This document shows positions 6,854 to 6,993 of a stretch of 6,993 bases of DNA, one piece after another. A model generated the notes under the pieces. It saw nothing but the letters and a program-made list of their open reading frames with translations, was not told the origin of the DNA and searched no databases. Positions within the stretch are counted from its first letter, which is position 1. Each line of letters starts with the position of its first letter. Position numbers and translations under genes: made by a program. This stretch comes from Oscillospiraceae bacterium (lineage in GTDB: Bacteria > Bacillota > Clostridia > Oscillospirales > Oscillospiraceae), in assembly GCA_031282225.1 (NCBI GenBank), contig JAITEC010000108.1, positions 1 through 6,993 on the forward strand. The letters run 5' to 3'.

Positions 6854-6993
6854 TTACAGTGGCGTACGCTTAATTCTTGCATATCTGCGCGGAAATTCAT
6901 CTGGTGTAGCCATGATTTTTTTTATTACGATCATTGAGTGCCTAATGTTTGTGTACGGTATCGCGTATTCGACTATATCGTCTATTTTGCCCC
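6854..6993 (-). CDS. rsmG: 16S rRNA (guanine527-N7)-methyltransferase RsmG (GidB), C-terminal fragment; the 5' part lies outside the window
   Basis: RsmG uses S-adenosylmethionine to methylate N7 of G527 in 16S rRNA in the cytoplasm; loss causes low-level streptomycin resistance. Only the last 45 residues are present, open to the right edge and ending in TAA at 6856-6854. They contain HSMIVIKKI followed by ATPDEFPRRYARIKRTPL at the very C-terminus. This matches the typical RsmG ending: a hydrophobic strand, then I-K-K, then T-P-x-x-[YF]-P-R and a basic tail closing in P-L. The Rossmann fold and SAM motif lie outside, so the call rests on this tail alone. The gene has the same orientation as mfd, with a 53-base gap, so they are probably co-transcribed. 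A run of eight A residues (T on the plus strand, 6916-6923) lies in the Ile-Lys-Lys-Ile codons. Confidence 0.78.
   Translation of the reverse strand, partial: GKIDDIVEYAIPYTNIRHSMIVIKKIMATPDEFPRRYARIKRTPL

Noticed and set aside
1..6993. Mobile elements, CRISPR arrays, tRNA/rRNA genes or defence systems
   Set aside because: No transposase, spaced direct repeats, cloverleaf-like sequence or defence protein was found on either strand. The window is accounted for by five housekeeping genes.

Overview
The window is a stretch of bacterial chromosome with all five genes on the minus strand. Read in the direction of transcription (high to low coordinates) they are: the C-terminal end of rsmG (16S rRNA m7G527 methyltransferase), complete mfd (transcription-repair coupling factor), a split transketolase made of an N-terminal ThDP-binding subunit and a C-terminal subunit, and mnmE (tRNA wobble-uridine modification GTPase), which runs off the left edge about 25-30 residues short of its end. 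Nothing credible is encoded on the plus strand.

The likely source is a G+C-rich member of the Bacillota, probably a class Clostridia gut or anaerobe lineage. The basis is the two-gene transketolase (common in Clostridia, Thermotogae and archaea), strong purine-rich ribosome binding sites, and the Mfd, RsmG and MnmE sequence styles. This is inference from family resemblance, and I cannot name a genus. There are no tRNAs, rRNAs, CRISPR arrays, insertion sequences or phage genes.

Layout: 6854-6993 rsmG tail; 6801-6853 a short gap with a strong Shine-Dalgarno for mfd; 3264-6800 mfd; 3145-3263 a 119-base gap, the only substantial non-coding DNA here; 2287-3144 transketolase N subunit; 1287-2210 (or up to 2294) transketolase C subunit; 1-1290 mnmE. 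The last three genes are tightly packed: the N and C transketolase reading frames can overlap by 8 bases, and the C-subunit stop overlaps the mnmE ATG as ATGA. They are therefore very probably one transcript. mfd and rsmG may feed into it by read-through.

Functionally the cluster is housekeeping: ribosome methylation, repair at stalled RNA polymerase, tRNA modification, and a sugar-phosphate enzyme placed among them. Two things stand out. First, an exact 11-bp inverted repeat lies in the 119-base gap. Its right arm covers the transketolase N-subunit start codon and the end of its ribosome binding site, and a candidate promoter sits between the two arms. Transcripts reading through from mfd could therefore be masked while transcripts from the local promoter would not be. 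Second, the usual mnmE-mnmG-rsmG neighbourhood is rearranged, with mfd and the transketolase pair between rsmG and mnmE. I see no clear evidence of a wholly new system.
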